This document shows positions 11,213-22,499 of a DNA stretch of 64,000 nucleotides, in pieces. Source of the DNA: Cordylochernes scorpioides (lineage: Eukaryota > Arthropoda > Arachnida > Pseudoscorpiones > Chernetidae). The translations under genes and the position numbers were made by a program. The notes under the pieces were generated by a model. That model saw nothing but the letters and a program-made list of their open reading frames with translations. It did not search any database and was not told the origin of the DNA. Where the stretch lies: positions 46,668,400 through 46,732,399 of the forward strand of contig CP092874.1 in the NCBI GenBank assembly GCA_030710605.1, given 5' to 3'. The stretch's first letter is position 1, and the number at the start of each line of letters is the position of its first letter.

Positions 11213-12486
11213 GTGATGTCACTAACCAACGTCGATATAGAGCAGACTAAAGACCCGGATTTAGCTAAAATAATCGATAATTTAAACTCAGGCTACACCA
11301 GAAAGGAATTCCGCATTATCGACGGCATCTTATACAAGAAAAACTATAGCACAACTGGAAGACCCTGGCTTATGATGATTCCTAAACACTTAAGATCGGA
11401 AGTTATGGCAGATTTACATGACGCTCCTACAGCTGGGCATTTGGGTTTCGCCCGAACGTATGACAAAGTGAAGAAACGATTCTATTGGCCTGGCCTTTAT
11501 AGAACTGTTCGCCAATATGTAAGCCATTGTCGGGAGTGTCAACGAAGGAAGAAATTACCTCGACGTCTGGCTGGACAACTTGTATCCATACCACCTGTAG
11601 AAAAGCCATTCTATAAGGTCGGGGTAGATCTCCTTGGAAGATTTCCAGTTTCTAAAGATGGAAACCGTTGGATCATTGTGTGCACCGATTATATGACAAG
11701 GTGTGCCATAACGAAAGCGATCCCAGACGGAGGAGCACTCGAAACAGCTAAGTTCCGGTTGAAGATGTTATCTTGAAGCATGGAGCTCCTAGAGAAATGA
11801 TAACAGAGAGAGATCGCGAAAGTAATTTCATTTCTCAAGTAATAAAAGAGATCAATGCTCTGTGCGGAATTGTGCACAGATTTACAACGGCCTACCATCC
11901 CCAGACCAACGGCCTGACTGTAAGGTTCAACAAAACTCTGGGAGATATGTTGTCCATGTACACAGGTGTCGAGCAGAAGGACTGGGACTAAGTTTTACCC
12001 TACGTAACCTTTGCTTATAACACTGCTAAACAGGAGGCGACCGGCTACACTCCGTTCTTTCTTGTCCACGCCCGCGAGGCCGAGACCTACATCGATGCCG
12101 TACTACCCTACCTACCAGATGAGATCTCTGACGACTACGTTGGAGAACTTGTAACCAGAGCTGAGGAAGCGCGTTAACTCTCCCGATCACGCCTTCTACA
12201 ATCACAGGCGAAAGACCGTAGACTTTACGACTAGAAACATACTCCAGTCTATTACCAGAAGGATGATCTTGTGTGGGTTTTTACTCCCATCCGAAAAGTA
12301 GGGCTCTCAGAAAAGCTACTGAAGAGATACATCGGTCCCTACAAGGTGACAAAGAAGCTTTCAGAAGTTACGTATGAAGTAGAGCCCGTGGACCCGTCTC
12401 CCCGATCACGGAAATCCAAGGATATCGTTAATGTCATTCGGATGAAGCCCTACCTGGACCCTGAGAACAACATTCCATTCTGCTAG
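11213..12486 (+). pseudogene. Gypsy integrase
   Basis: The first frame (11213-11776) has the HHCC zinc finger (H...H and CRECQRRK) and the first catalytic Asp in VGVDLLGRF. The second (11773-11991) holds the region of the second and third catalytic residues, but both look changed: TERDRES where TDRG is usual, and NGLTVRF where NGLTERF is usual. A stop at 11989 and a later frame (12271-12486) carry the C-terminal YIGPYKV chromo-like tail. The loss of the Glu makes it inactive. Confidence 0.8.
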
Positions 12487-12575
12487 GGAACTAAGGCCGT
12501 GATATATTTCCTTCCAGAACAAGGGCTGAGACAAGCTAATCAGCGGGTCGCTGTTTTTTCTAAAGAGGGAGTAAT

Positions 12576-12828
12576 TGCAAGTAGCTCCATCCAGATGGGA
12601 CAACTGTCAATCATCCCTGGACCCCGGGGGGGGGGGGGGGGACCACAGGTGTGGGGCCTTCGGGGAAGCTGATCTGTAAATAAGGAAAACGGGACGGTGG
12701 CTAACGCCGGTCATCAGGATTAACTTCAACTTGGGGTAAGTTGTACAAAAATCTCTCTCCCTATAAATACCCCTTATAATAAATTATTCATTCCCAAATT
12801 TGCCCTTGCTTTATTTATCTCCGCGACA
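12576..12828 (+). repeat. 3' LTR of the Gypsy element, with a G16 tract
   Basis: It matches the 5' LTR but carries a run of 16 G (12626-12641) where the 5' copy has five, and a deletion in the middle. It ends CCGCGACA and is followed by ATAT. Confidence 0.8.
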
Positions 12829-13560
12829 ATATATTATGGAGACCTTTTATTTCCATATAAGTTCCCGTTCCTAGCCCTTTTCCAGCCTAAATTTCATATT
12901 TTTCTTTGAAGGTTTTTGAATACTTAAAAAGAGTTTGAGGCAGTGTAAACTGTAACAGAGTGTTTAATTATTGAAATAGAAAATTTCCTGATTGTGAAAC
13001 TTATTATCTTTGAAAGCCCACTGACATATTTAGAGAAAATATCCACTAACGTTGATACAAAATATTCCAAAATTCTATGAATACACAATTAAAAAGGTTC
13101 AGTTTTTTTATTCAGAAATACACTTGTGATATACTAATTATCGTAATAAATTGAAAATATAAGGTGTGAATATTCTCGAATATATCTGTCGCATATACGA
13201 AAGGCTCAAGTTTTTTTTACAACGTATGATTACTAATTCTCAGGAATTATCGGGATTCATACAATACCTCTGACACACGAGATAACCAAGTATGAACAAA
13301 ATTGACTCTGTTTCCTTATTAAAAATACTACATAAAGATTTTCCACTTCCTTAAGTTTTGTACATGAGAGAGTGTAATTATCAACTTCTAGAAAAACTAT
13401 TGATCAAATAGACGCACGTGCTCTTTTTTTTTTCGAGTTGATAAGCTATTCCATTTCTAAGCTATTAAGAACAAATACATTTAAAGATTTCAAAAATATC
13501 CTATATAATCAAACTTGTATTTCCAAAAAATTATTTCATGCTCAATAAAGCATATTTTAT
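12829..13560. other. No gene seen; AT-rich
   Basis: AT-rich DNA without notable frames or clear repeats. The degenerate satellite begins to be visible near its right end. Confidence 0.5.
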
Positions 13561-13901
13561 AATCAAAAATGAAATAATGGCCTCTATAATTAGGAAATAT
13601 TTATCAATAACAATGAAAAACCTATCCTATATATTGCATTTTTTAACAATGAAATGCTATACAGAATAATGACTAATTTTTACACAACAATGAAACTTTA
13701 TCTACAACAGTGACACTTTATCTAAAATGTTTTAAACTTTTTCTCACCAATGAAAATTTGTGATAAAATTAAATTTACAAATATATATTTAAAAATGAAG
13801 AGAATATATAACAATAAACACTTTTCCAAAATGAAACATTATTCTCAGTAATGAATATTTATGCCCAAGTTAATATATTTACTTGCAACAGTGAATATTT
13901 A

Positions 13902-14557
13902 TAAAATGAAAGGATTTAAAAGCACGAATGTTTCTTTTATACATAAGACAAACTTCTACTGTCCTTACTGCGATGAAAAATTATATTGGGAGGGCTTGGC
14001 TCATCAGTGGTGAACCCTCCCAGCGGTTTCGCCAATTTAATCCACTAGACCGGTTCTAAGAACTCTAATACTGTATTGGACGATTCTGCTTATATACGCA
14101 GCACTGAAGGATGGAATCTCAGAAAGGGCTTTCAAGAAAACTATGGACATAAGCTTATAGGACAGTAGAATTACATTCAAATATTTGCATCGAGCAATGC
14201 TCTTCCGCAAACCATAAAGACAAAGCCAGTTAGGCATAAATTAACACAAAGCAATAACGCGCCATCTATACATATAAAATGTAAGGATTTAAAAGCACGA
14301 ATGTTTCTTTTATACATAAGACATCAGTGCTGCGTATATAAGCAGAATCGTCCAATACAGTATTAGAGCTCTTAGAAGCGGTCTGGTGGATTAAATTGGC
14401 GAAACCGCTGGGAGGGTTCACCACTGATGAGCCAAGCCCTCCCAATATATTTTTTCGTCGCATTAAGGACAGTAGAAGTTTGTCTTATGTATAAAAGAAA
14501 CATTCGTGCTTTTAAATCCTTTCATTTTATATGTATAGATGGCGCGTTATTGCTTTG
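13902..14557. mobile_element. Two inverted copies of a MITE
   Basis: 14247-14557 has long terminal inverted repeats (about 80 bp) starting CAAAGCAATAACGCGCCATC and running through GGATTTAAAAGCACGAATG. 13902-14107 is a second, inverted copy of most of that unit, matching the reverse complement of about 14322-14540 and including the GGGAGGG...CCCTCCC hairpin. No ORF. No clear target duplication was seen, so the superfamily is open. Confidence 0.65.
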
Positions 14558-14687
14558 AGTGAATATTTATGCACATGACTAATTTTCACACAACAAAATA
14601 TAACTTTATCTGCAACCTTGACACTTATCGAAAATTATGAAACCTTTTTCTCAATAATGAAAGTTTATGATAAAAATAAAAATTATA

Positions 14688-15947
14688 CAAGGGTTGTCCC
14701 ATAAGTCCGTGGCCCGACCATGAGAACGAAATATTAGAAACCAATAAATATTACCATATATACCTTGAAGCCTTGTATAAAGATATGTAATTTTTTAAGT
14801 TTCTACAACTATCCGTTTTTTCGTTATAGGTTCTGAAAGAGGACAAGAAACAGGAATCAACTGAAATGGAGGCAAACGTGATTCGTGCTGTAATAAAATA
14901 TTTTGTAAGAAAGGAATGTCGCCGAAGGAAATCTATGAGGATATGGTGGATACATTAAGGGAAGATGCTCCTTCCTAAAAAAATGGGTAGCTGCGTTTAA
15001 ATTAGGGAGGATCAGCACCGAAGACGAACATCGACCAGGAAGACCTATTTAGTCAGTTACTCAAGAAAACATCGACAAGATACATGATTTGGTTATGTTG
15101 GACAGAAGAATGACAGTTCCTCAGATAAAAGAGACCTTGGGTATCCAAAAAACAACAGTGGGTCGGGTCATGAAAGAACACTTGGGTTCCCAAACTTTTG
15201 ACACCCGATCAAAAGGCTGTAAGGAAAAAGTTATCTTCGGACAATCTTGCGTTATTTGATGCCAATCCAGAGGAATTTGTTAATATATTTGTTACCATGG
15301 ATGAGACTTGGGCCCATCACTTTACACCAGAGTCCAAGCAACAATCCATGCAATGGAGACACTCCGGTTCCCCTCCACCCAAGGAAGACAAGACAGTTTC
15401 ATCAGCAGAGAAGGTTATGGTGTCTGTCTTTTGGGATTCCGAGGGTGTACTTCTTCTAGACTTCCTGAATAAGGGTCAAACCATCACTGGCAATTATTAT
15501 GCAAATCTTGTGAGGCAACTACGAGAAGCTATTAAAGAAAAGAGAAGAGGAAAGTTGTCCAGGAAGATTGTTTACCATCAAGACAATGCTCCGAGGCATC
15601 GGTCGCTGCAAGCCATGGCTGCTATTTATGATTCTGGTTTTGAACATTTGCCACATGCACCTTATTCACCAGATCTAGCACCGTCTGACTTCCACCTATT
15701 TCCTTATTTTAAAAAAATCATTTTCTGGCATTCATTTTAGGTCAGATGAAGAGGTCATTGATGCTGTAACCTCAATTTTTGAGTTACTTGAAACATCGTT
15801 CTTTTTGGAGGACATAAAAGCATTATAACATCGCTGGAAAAGGTGTGTATAGACCTTAAAGGGGATTATGTTAAAAAAATAAATCATAATCATTTTATTA
15901 GTCATTTTCTTTATATGTCGGGCCACCGACTTATGGGACACCCCTCG
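14688..15947 (+). mobile_element. mariner element, 1260 bp
   Basis: Imperfect terminal inverted repeats (left CAAGGGTTGTCCCATAAGTC, right the complement of CGAGGGGTGTCCCATAAGTC) are flanked by TA at 14686-14687 and 15948-15949. It encodes one transposase in the sense orientation. Insertion was into the satellite. Its right end abuts the Helitron at 15952. Confidence 0.9.
14866..15890 (+). pseudogene. mariner transposase (D,D34D), frameshifted
   Basis: It starts at MEANVIRAV (14866). An N-terminal helix-turn-helix region is broken by small frameshifts before 15198. The main frame (15198-15740) has the first Asp in MDETWAHH, the second in HQDNAPRH and the third in LAPSDFHLF. I count 34 residues between the last two, the mariner signature. 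A final frameshift near 15710 moves the C-terminus (EEVIDAVTSIFELLE) to another frame. All three catalytic residues remain, but the reading is not continuous, so the copy is inactive as sequenced. Confidence 0.85.
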
Positions 15948-15951
15948 TATA

Positions 15952-16465
15952 TCTATATATATAAAAATGAATGTTTGTATGTTTGTCTGTTGGTTTGTTG
16001 GTTTGTATGACCTGTATACAAATTCGCAGTAGTTCACTAATTCAAACCAAAATTTCCATACATAGGTAAAAAATAACGGGGATGACGATAGGCTATTTTA
16101 AAAAATATATAAATCAATTATTAAAACTATATATTCAAATTATTCTACTTAGCTCACGAGCAGCGCCCTCTAGAACGCGGGCGATCTGACGGCGGCGCGC
16201 GCCCGATGGCTGCCGGCGAGCACGTGACTTTTCCTGCCCCCCCCCCCCCCCCCGTCGAGAAAATGTAATCGTCCGGCTGCCGGCCGGTTGGACAGTCCAA
16301 GTTCCCACCGCGCGCGGTCTTGGCGCGCGGGGGCAGAGTTGGTGACACAGCTGTGCCAAGTGCCAAAAAAGCCTCGCGGGTGACCTCCGAGAACTACGAC
16401 CATCTTCCATATGTAATATACATTTAATCGTGTAAACCCGGGCGTTGCTCGGGTCATTCTTCTAG
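15952..16465 (+). mobile_element. Short non-autonomous Helitron, 514 bp
   Basis: The 5' end is TCTATATATATAAAAATG at 15952 after an A, followed by ATGTTTGTATGTTTGTC and a TATACAAATTCGCAG block. The 3' end has a hairpin (ACCCGGGC...GCTCGGGT, one G-T pair) and then CATTCTTCTAG, ending at 16465 before a T. This is a complete Helitron outline with no ORF. The interior is very GC-rich (16150-16400) and contains a C17 run at 16237-16253. Confidence 0.85.
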
Positions 16466-18142
16466 TATATTTATATAGAGAGACGCATATATATTACATA
16501 ACAACAAACACTTTTCAAAAATAATGAAACAATATTTTCAGCAATGAAAATTTATGCCCAGCTATGAAATTTATACCCAACAGTTAAAATATATGTACAA
16601 CAATAACTACCTCATCGAAAATAATGAATACCTAATTCATAAAAATTACAACAATGAAACTTCATACACACAAATATATTATACATAACAATTAAATGTA
16701 TCTACAACAACTGAATTTATCAACAATAACTAAATTTATCTACAACAACTGAAATTATTTGCAAAAAAATTGGACAAAACATATTTATTCACAACTGTGA
16801 AATCTATTATGAAAAGTTACATTTTATGACACCAATGACTAGATTATCTTTTCGCCCCCCATAACAAATAATACCTTATTCAAAGCATCATTATATGTTA
16901 ATATAATATATATATATTGTTTTGCTTATCCCTAGTACACGTGGTACAGGCCATGATAATCATGGTGGGTAGTTAGCGACTGCTTTTACTGTAAGCGCAC
17001 CACATGTCTGCACATGTGAAAAGCAGTCATCATAAAATAATGAATTTTATTTATAACATCGTAACTCATCTTCATAAATAGAACTTTATACCGAACAAAG
17101 AAATGTATTCAAAAAAAGAAAATTTTCCAATGAAACCATATCTTCAAATAAAATATTTTTTTGAATATGTCTTTTTTTCCATAAAAATTGTCTGAAAAAA
17201 TTAAATTTGATCCATAATCATTTAAATTATCTTCAAAAATGAAATCTATTCACAACAATGACTACCTTATCAGCGACGATGAATCTTTAGCCACAACAAT
17301 TAAAGATATATAAATACTTTACCCACAAAAATTAAACTTTATCCCTCCCCCTAAAAAAATGAAATATTTTCCTTAAAAATACTATTTTATTCACATCAAT
17401 ATACCTTCCTCAACAATAATACTTTATCCACAACAATGATATTTATCATCAAAAGGGAAAATTTATCCCTGATAATACATTTTTATCCACAACAAAAATA
17501 TTTTATCCACAACAATGTATTTTACCAATAAAAAATCAAACCTCATCCTTAATAATTTAACTATTCACAACAATTAAATTCATATCCTCTCAACATTAAA
17601 TTTACTTCACAACAATAACCTCATACATATTACCAATGAAATTCAATACTCAACAATGAAATTTTCTTATCAAAAACAAAATTTTATACCCAACAAGGAA
17701 AATCTTCCAAAAAATTGAAATTTATCCTTAAAAATGAAATTGCACATGCCAAACATTGAAATTTAATAACAATATTGAAATTTATTATCAACAGCCAACT
17801 TTGAAGGAATATCTAATCCACTACAGTAAAATTCATCAATTTTTGTGAAAAGGTATCCGTAACAATGAAATTTTTCACAATAATAAAACTTTGTCAAAAT
17901 AAACAAATATTATTCACAAATATAATACAATATATACAAAAATGCTATTTGTCTTAGCCATCATTCACAACAATAGAACTTATCCACAACAATTAAAATA
18001 TTGGAAATGATTAAACGTTTCAACTCTGAAATTTTTTATCTACACACACATTAATGAAATTTTATTCACAATAATAAGTATTTATCCAAAAAATTGAACT
18101 TCATCGACCAAAATGGAATTTTATCCAAAGCAAAGATATATA

Positions 18143-18560
18143 TACAGTGTGATCCAAAAGTCTTGCACAACTTTAAAAATTAATAACTCCGGGAATATTT
18201 GCGCTAGAGCAATGGGGTAAACACCTTTGTGTTCAGGATGCAATGGCAAATAATGAGATATTCGAAATCAATTTTAGTTACAATTTTATTCGCAAGAAGG
18301 CGCTCTACCAGAATCAGAGAATCAGCGGCTAAATTGTTTGATAAATTGAAAAATATAACTGATCGACATGTAGTTTTCCTTTTTGAATACCAGGAAATAA
18401 CCCTAATAATATCAAATAATAAATTAATGAAACATCATTTCGCCAAAGGTAGAATAATTGGATGACAATTTTAAAATGCAATCCGATATATGCAAAATAG
18501 GTAAATGCAAATTAAAACATGTCGCAAAAATATTTATATTTTAGATGGGGTTTTGTGAAA
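18143..18560 (-). mobile_element. Single copy of the GATCCAAAAGTC MITE
   Basis: It begins CAGTGTGATCCAAAAGTC and continues through GCGCTAGAGCAATG, a CGCCA-less GGCGCTCTACCAGAATC block and AAATTGTTTGATAAATTG. It matches, in opposite orientation, the tandem pair at 35121-36105. No ORF of credible function; the 78-residue frame across it is a repeat translation. Confidence 0.7.
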
Positions 18561-19140
18561 TATATTGAATGTTTGAAAAACACTGCTAATATCAATACAC
18601 GATTTTTTAAAATGTTAGTATAGTACCAAAAATTATGATGGCACTACTGATAGGATTTCTTGCTATAAGGAATGTGTAGTTTCTTGACTAATTGGCGACA
18701 CTTGACTATTTAACTGGATATTTGTCATGATCCAACAAATGAAATATAGAGGGGATTGACAAAATATATTTGTCGTACTTTATTCCATATATCCTATGGG
18801 CTTGTCAAATGTTACCATTGCTTATTATACTGTACACAATTTTAAAATATGTCCCCTCAAATAAAGATGATTTTTAGATCGACCTTTTGCGTTGAAAAAC
18901 GTGGTAGTAAAATAATTTTATATTATTTTTTGCGCAAAATTTCTAAAGTTGGGGGTATACAAAGAATATTCCTTATGCTATATTTCTAATGAGCGAAAAT
19001 CGATAAACTAAACATAAGGGGAAAAATTGTGTGTACCAGTGTTATTCGAAAAGTTATAACACTTTGGTCTGCACTACCTAATATAAGGTGTGAGCAAATG
19101 ACAACCAAAAATATTACTTTTTACAAAAAAAAAGGGTCAA
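18561..19140. other. No gene seen
   Basis: AT-rich, probably the decayed 3' flank of the transposon whose transposase begins at 19459 on the minus strand. No terminal repeat was identified. Confidence 0.4.
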
Positions 19141-19185
19141 GATGTGAAGACAGCATTTATTATCCCCATAACCCAACACAAAGAG

Positions 19186-19459
19186 CTACAAAATATTGTT
19201 AGATAATATAATGCATGGCAGCTTATATAACACATGAGGTAACTGCCTTCTCTCTTGTATTAGGTCACAATCCTTGCTCAATGTAGCGCCCTTCATTCTC
19301 AAACACCGCCTGCAGACGATAGATGACAGAATGGTAGAAGCCTTCAACATGGCCAATGTCGTAGGCCAACATCGATAAACACGCGACTTAATGTACCAAT
19401 AAAACCAAAAATCGCAAGGCGTAAAGTCTGGTGATCTTGGAGGCCACTGGTATATCACA
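19186..19459 (-). pseudogene. Transposase C-terminal part, separated by a Helitron
   Basis: The minus-strand frame reads YQWPPRSPDFTPCDFWFYWY, then IKSRVYRCWPTTLAML and an INNxxx-like tail. This is the third catalytic block (SPD...CDFW) and C-terminus of the IS630/mariner-related transposases whose N-terminal two thirds lie at 21637-22477. The two pieces are contiguous once the Helitron at about 19460-21636 is ignored. Later frameshifts show it is a pseudogene. Confidence 0.75.
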
Positions 19460-21636
19460 TATAATAAAGCGTCTGTTCGTTGAAGCCGAATAGGATTGGT
19501 CCATTCTGTGTCACGTGTTCAAGTTACGTAGTTAAGTGACGTGGCCGGCTTTAGGTCTGTTTGGTTTTTGTTTTCATCCTTTATTTTATTCTATTCTGAC
19601 CTTATTAGTCATTTTTTGCTTTCGGCAATTTATTCGGTGAATATTTGAGGAATAATATTTTTTAAATAATTTTATTTTTTTAATTTAGCTTGATTATTTT
19701 AATTTTATAAACAATTCCTCCTAAAAGAGCCCTTTCTATTGTTGAGGCCATCGAAGCAAAGCAACGTCGTATTGAACAGCAGCGACAAAGACGTTTAAAT
19801 TCACCCGTAAGAGAACGGCATAATGAACAACAACGGCAATACCGAATGAATATGAGCGAAATTCAAAGAGCCCTTCAAAGAGAAAACATTAGGCTGAGGA
19901 TGCAAAGAATTCGACAGGAAGATAATCTACCTTTGCCAACAGGGACATGTTTCGAGGAAGATCAAATTCCCCTGCACCTTTGTGGCCAACTTGATCAAAT
20001 TTGCCCAAAATGTAGAGCAAAGTATTTCGAATTGGAACAAACGACATACAGTAAAACTTTTCATAAATGCTGTTCCAAAGGAAAAGTCGAACTTGAACCG
20101 ATTCAAACCTCTGAACTACTGAAAGTTTAATGACTGGAAAGCATCAACTTTCAAAGAACTTCATGGAAAACATCCGTTCCGTCAACAGTGCCCTAGCATT
20201 CGCTTCAATGGGAGCAAACCTTGCACCTCCTCCTGGATATGGGCCCTATTGTTTCCGAATCAACGGACAGATTTATCACCGCTCAGGTGCCTTGCATCCT
20301 GAAAATGATGATCATGCAAATGTCATTATTTATGATGAAGCTACCATGGCACCAAAAGATGCTCTTAGATGCATTAATAATCTCTTGAAAGAAATCATGC
20401 AAAATGAAAAACCACTTGGTGGTAAAACCATTGTCTTTGGAGGGGACTTCCGACAGACTTTGCCTGTTGTTCCACATGGAACTCAAGCTGCAATTGTAGA
20501 TTCAAGTATTAAATTTCATCCTCTATGGAAAAAATTTAATATTTCGAAATTAGACAATAATATTAGGTCAATTGACTCAGAGTTTAGTTCCTGGCTTTTA
20601 AAGCTTGGAAATGGCGAGCTAATAAATGATCTTGGCTTAGACTCCGATACATTTGAAATACCATCTGAAATGGTTTGCAATGGCGATTTAGTCAAAGAAA
20701 TTTATGGAGATAAATTGCTTCCTTCTGACTTTGAACAGTATACCGATATGGCTATACTTTGTCCCAGAAATATGGATGTTGATGATATCAACAACCGAGT
20801 TTTAGATATCCTTGAATGTGACTCCATAACATATTTCAGCTCAGACTCAATAGATGATGCGACACCTGAAGATAATGAGAGCTATCCACCGGTATTTCTC
20901 AACAGCCTTAACCCTTCGGGAATGCCACTTCATAAGCTGAAGCTATAAGTTGGAGCAATCATAATGCTTCTTCGAAACTTAAACACAAAGCGAGGTCTTT
21001 GTAACGGGACGAGATTAGTAGTAACTAAATTGTTACCTAATTTAATTATTGCAAAAGTTCGGACTGGCACTGCAGTATATCAATCTGTATTTATTCCGAG
21101 AGTTTACTTGGCCCCAATACATTCTGAGATTCCTTTCATTCTCAGAAGGGGACAGTTCCCTGTAAGATTAGCCTTCGCTATGACAATAAATAAATCACAA
21201 GGCCAAACCCTTGAAATGGTTGGCATCTATTTACCTGAACCAGTTTTTAAGCCATGGTCAGTTATATGTTGCTTTTTCTAGGGTGAAAAGCTCTAAGTGT
21301 GTTAAAATAAAAATAATCCACGGAAGTAAGCAAAGAAGGCTTCTTGAAAATAGTTCAGCTTGCTTCACCAAAATGTTGTTTACAAAGAAATTTATTCATT
21401 GTAAGTTCACCTCTTTTAAAGTAAAAATGTTAATTAAAAAAATATCAATAAAATGACCCGAAAGGTAAAATGTTTCAACGCTCGAAAGGGGATCGATCCC
21501 TGGCGGACCATGAACGTTATTTTACCTCAAACGCTTCCGATTACATATTATTAAGTATCAAAAAGAAATGTGAGAAATAAAATTATGAATCCACCTGCTC
21601 TATCCGATCCCGTCCTTAGACGGGCTTTTCTACTAG
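19460..21636 (+). mobile_element. Helitron with deleted Rep, inserted in a transposase
   Basis: The 3' end is clear: a perfect hairpin CCCGTC-CTTA-GACGGG (21609-21624), then CTTTTCTACTAG ending at 21636 before T. The 5' end is placed near 19460 because the host transposase frame resumes there; no canonical TC start was recognised, so the boundary is approximate. It encodes pieces of one Helitron protein. It is non-autonomous because the endonuclease is missing. Confidence 0.75.
19717..21456 (+). pseudogene. Helitron RepHel protein with the Rep domain deleted
   Basis: An open frame from about 19717 has a coiled basic start (EAKQRRIEQQRQRRL) and a zinc-like stretch with CPKC and HKCC, typical of Helitron N-termini. 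A frameshift at 20124-20130 leads to LSKNFMENIRSVNSALAFAS and YHRSGALHPEN. The sequence then jumps directly to VIIYDEATM, the Walker B of the PIF1-family helicase, followed by FGGDFRQTLPVV and, after another break, a C-terminal MTINKSQGQT (20964-21281). The HUH endonuclease and the Walker A are absent. The normal protein nicks and unwinds DNA; this one cannot. Confidence 0.8.
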
Positions 21637-22477
21637 TAAATAATACTCCAGTAATTGTTTGGCACCGCGGGAGATATGAGGAGGTCCTCCATCTTGCATG
21701 AATGTTATTTCGCTTAGTGCTTGTCTGTCCTGCAATATGGAAATACCCTTTTCTCTCAAAAGTTGAACATAATGTTCACCAGTTAGAAAAATGGCTTTAA
21801 TAGTTCTTCCATTTATTTTTTTGAAAAAAATGGCCCAATAATATAAAAAAAGAAATTAACCCACACAAAACTGTGACTCTGGACTGATGAAGTGGCATTT
21901 ATGTAAAATTCTTAGGGTTTTCTGTTGCCCAAATGCAGCTGTTTTGAATGTTAAATTCTCCGTTTAGAGAAAAGTGAGAATCATCTGTCCACAGAACATT
22001 CGACAGCCAGTTTTCATCAATTTCAATTTGCCGCAAAACCCATTCAGCGAATTCTTGACGCTTCTCAAAATCGCCGACTTAGCTCGTGATATCTTTGAAT
22101 TTTGTATGAGTATTTTTTAAGAAAAATTCTTAATATGTGTTCTATCCAAACTGTTCCATACGAAATCCCCGTTTATCGAGAAACTTGTCGAGAACTTACT
22201 TCTTCATACGTGGATAACGTTTCAATAGCTTCAACATTCTGCAAAACCGTAACAGCCACTGACTTGCATGTCGATAGTCTTCCACTCTGAGGTTTTGCTT
22301 CCAGAGATCCAGTTTCCTCAAAATATTTAATCATTCGTCTTAGAGAGTAGCAACTCATGGGTCCTTTACAGCTTCGAATACCTTTAAAGGAGCGAAACGC
22401 TCGTAAAGCTTCAGTGGCAGATTCTGAATCGCAATAAAAAAATTCACCAAGGGTGCTTTATCCTGTGGCGACTGCAT
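21637..22477 (-). pseudogene. Transposase N-terminal two thirds (IS630/mariner-related)
   Basis: It starts at an ATG at 22477, giving an N-terminal helix-turn-helix region (SATEALRAFRSFKGI and MIKYFEETGSLEAKP). Broken frames then carry a decayed first catalytic block, a FFKKINGRTIK region and the second block ITFMQDGGPPHIS near 21690. It ends exactly at the Helitron 3' terminus (21636/21637), beyond which the C-terminal part continues at 19459. The domain style resembles DUF4817-type transposases. Several stops are present, so it is inactive. Confidence 0.75.
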
Positions 22478-22481
22478 TCCA

Positions 22482-22495
22482 GGGGGGGGGGGGGG
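22482..22495. repeat. G14 homopolymer
   Basis: Fourteen consecutive G lie between the transposase start and the non-LTR endonuclease. Similar G/C runs of 15-17 occur at 12626, 16237, 26436 and 30537. Confidence 0.9.
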
Positions 22496-22499
22496 AGAA

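Larger units (their letters stand above)
8292..12828 (+). mobile_element. Gypsy LTR retrotransposon, degenerate
   Basis: The element has two related terminal repeats (8292-8591 and 12576-12828) and ATAT on both outer flanks (8288-8291 and 12829-12832). The coding order gag, protease, RT, RNase H, integrase is the Gypsy order. A purine tract (AAAGAGGGAG) precedes the 3' repeat, and a TGGCAGAGACACTGGG primer-binding candidate follows the 5' repeat. Several frameshifts, an in-frame stop and lost integrase residues make it inactive. LTR divergence is substantial, so it is not recent. Confidence 0.85.
13560..18140. repeat. Degenerate short-unit satellite, interrupted by insertions
   Basis: Outside the embedded elements, this stretch repeats variants of CAACAATGAAATTTTATCC with roughly 20-bp spacing, hundreds of bases at a time (13560-13900, 14560-14680, 16500-18140). 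Units have drifted heavily: ACAACAATGAAA, TTTATCCACAACAA and AACAATTAAA recur but few are identical. It looks like an old tandem array that has decayed and been cut by a MITE pair, a mariner and a Helitron. Confidence 0.7.

Noticed and set aside
14385-14430. Hammerhead with CTGATGA, GAAA and TTGGC/GCCAA stem
   Set aside because: GAAA precedes CTGATGA and the 19 bases between cannot form both stem I and stem III, so the order does not fit a ribozyme in a linear RNA.
16135-16457. Three overlapping minus-strand frames of 70-95 residues
   Set aside because: They lie inside a noncoding Helitron and result from GC-rich, stop-poor sequence.
16500-18140. CRISPR-like alternation of repeats and spacers
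   Set aside because: Units are too degenerate and spacing too irregular, and the DNA is clearly eukaryotic.
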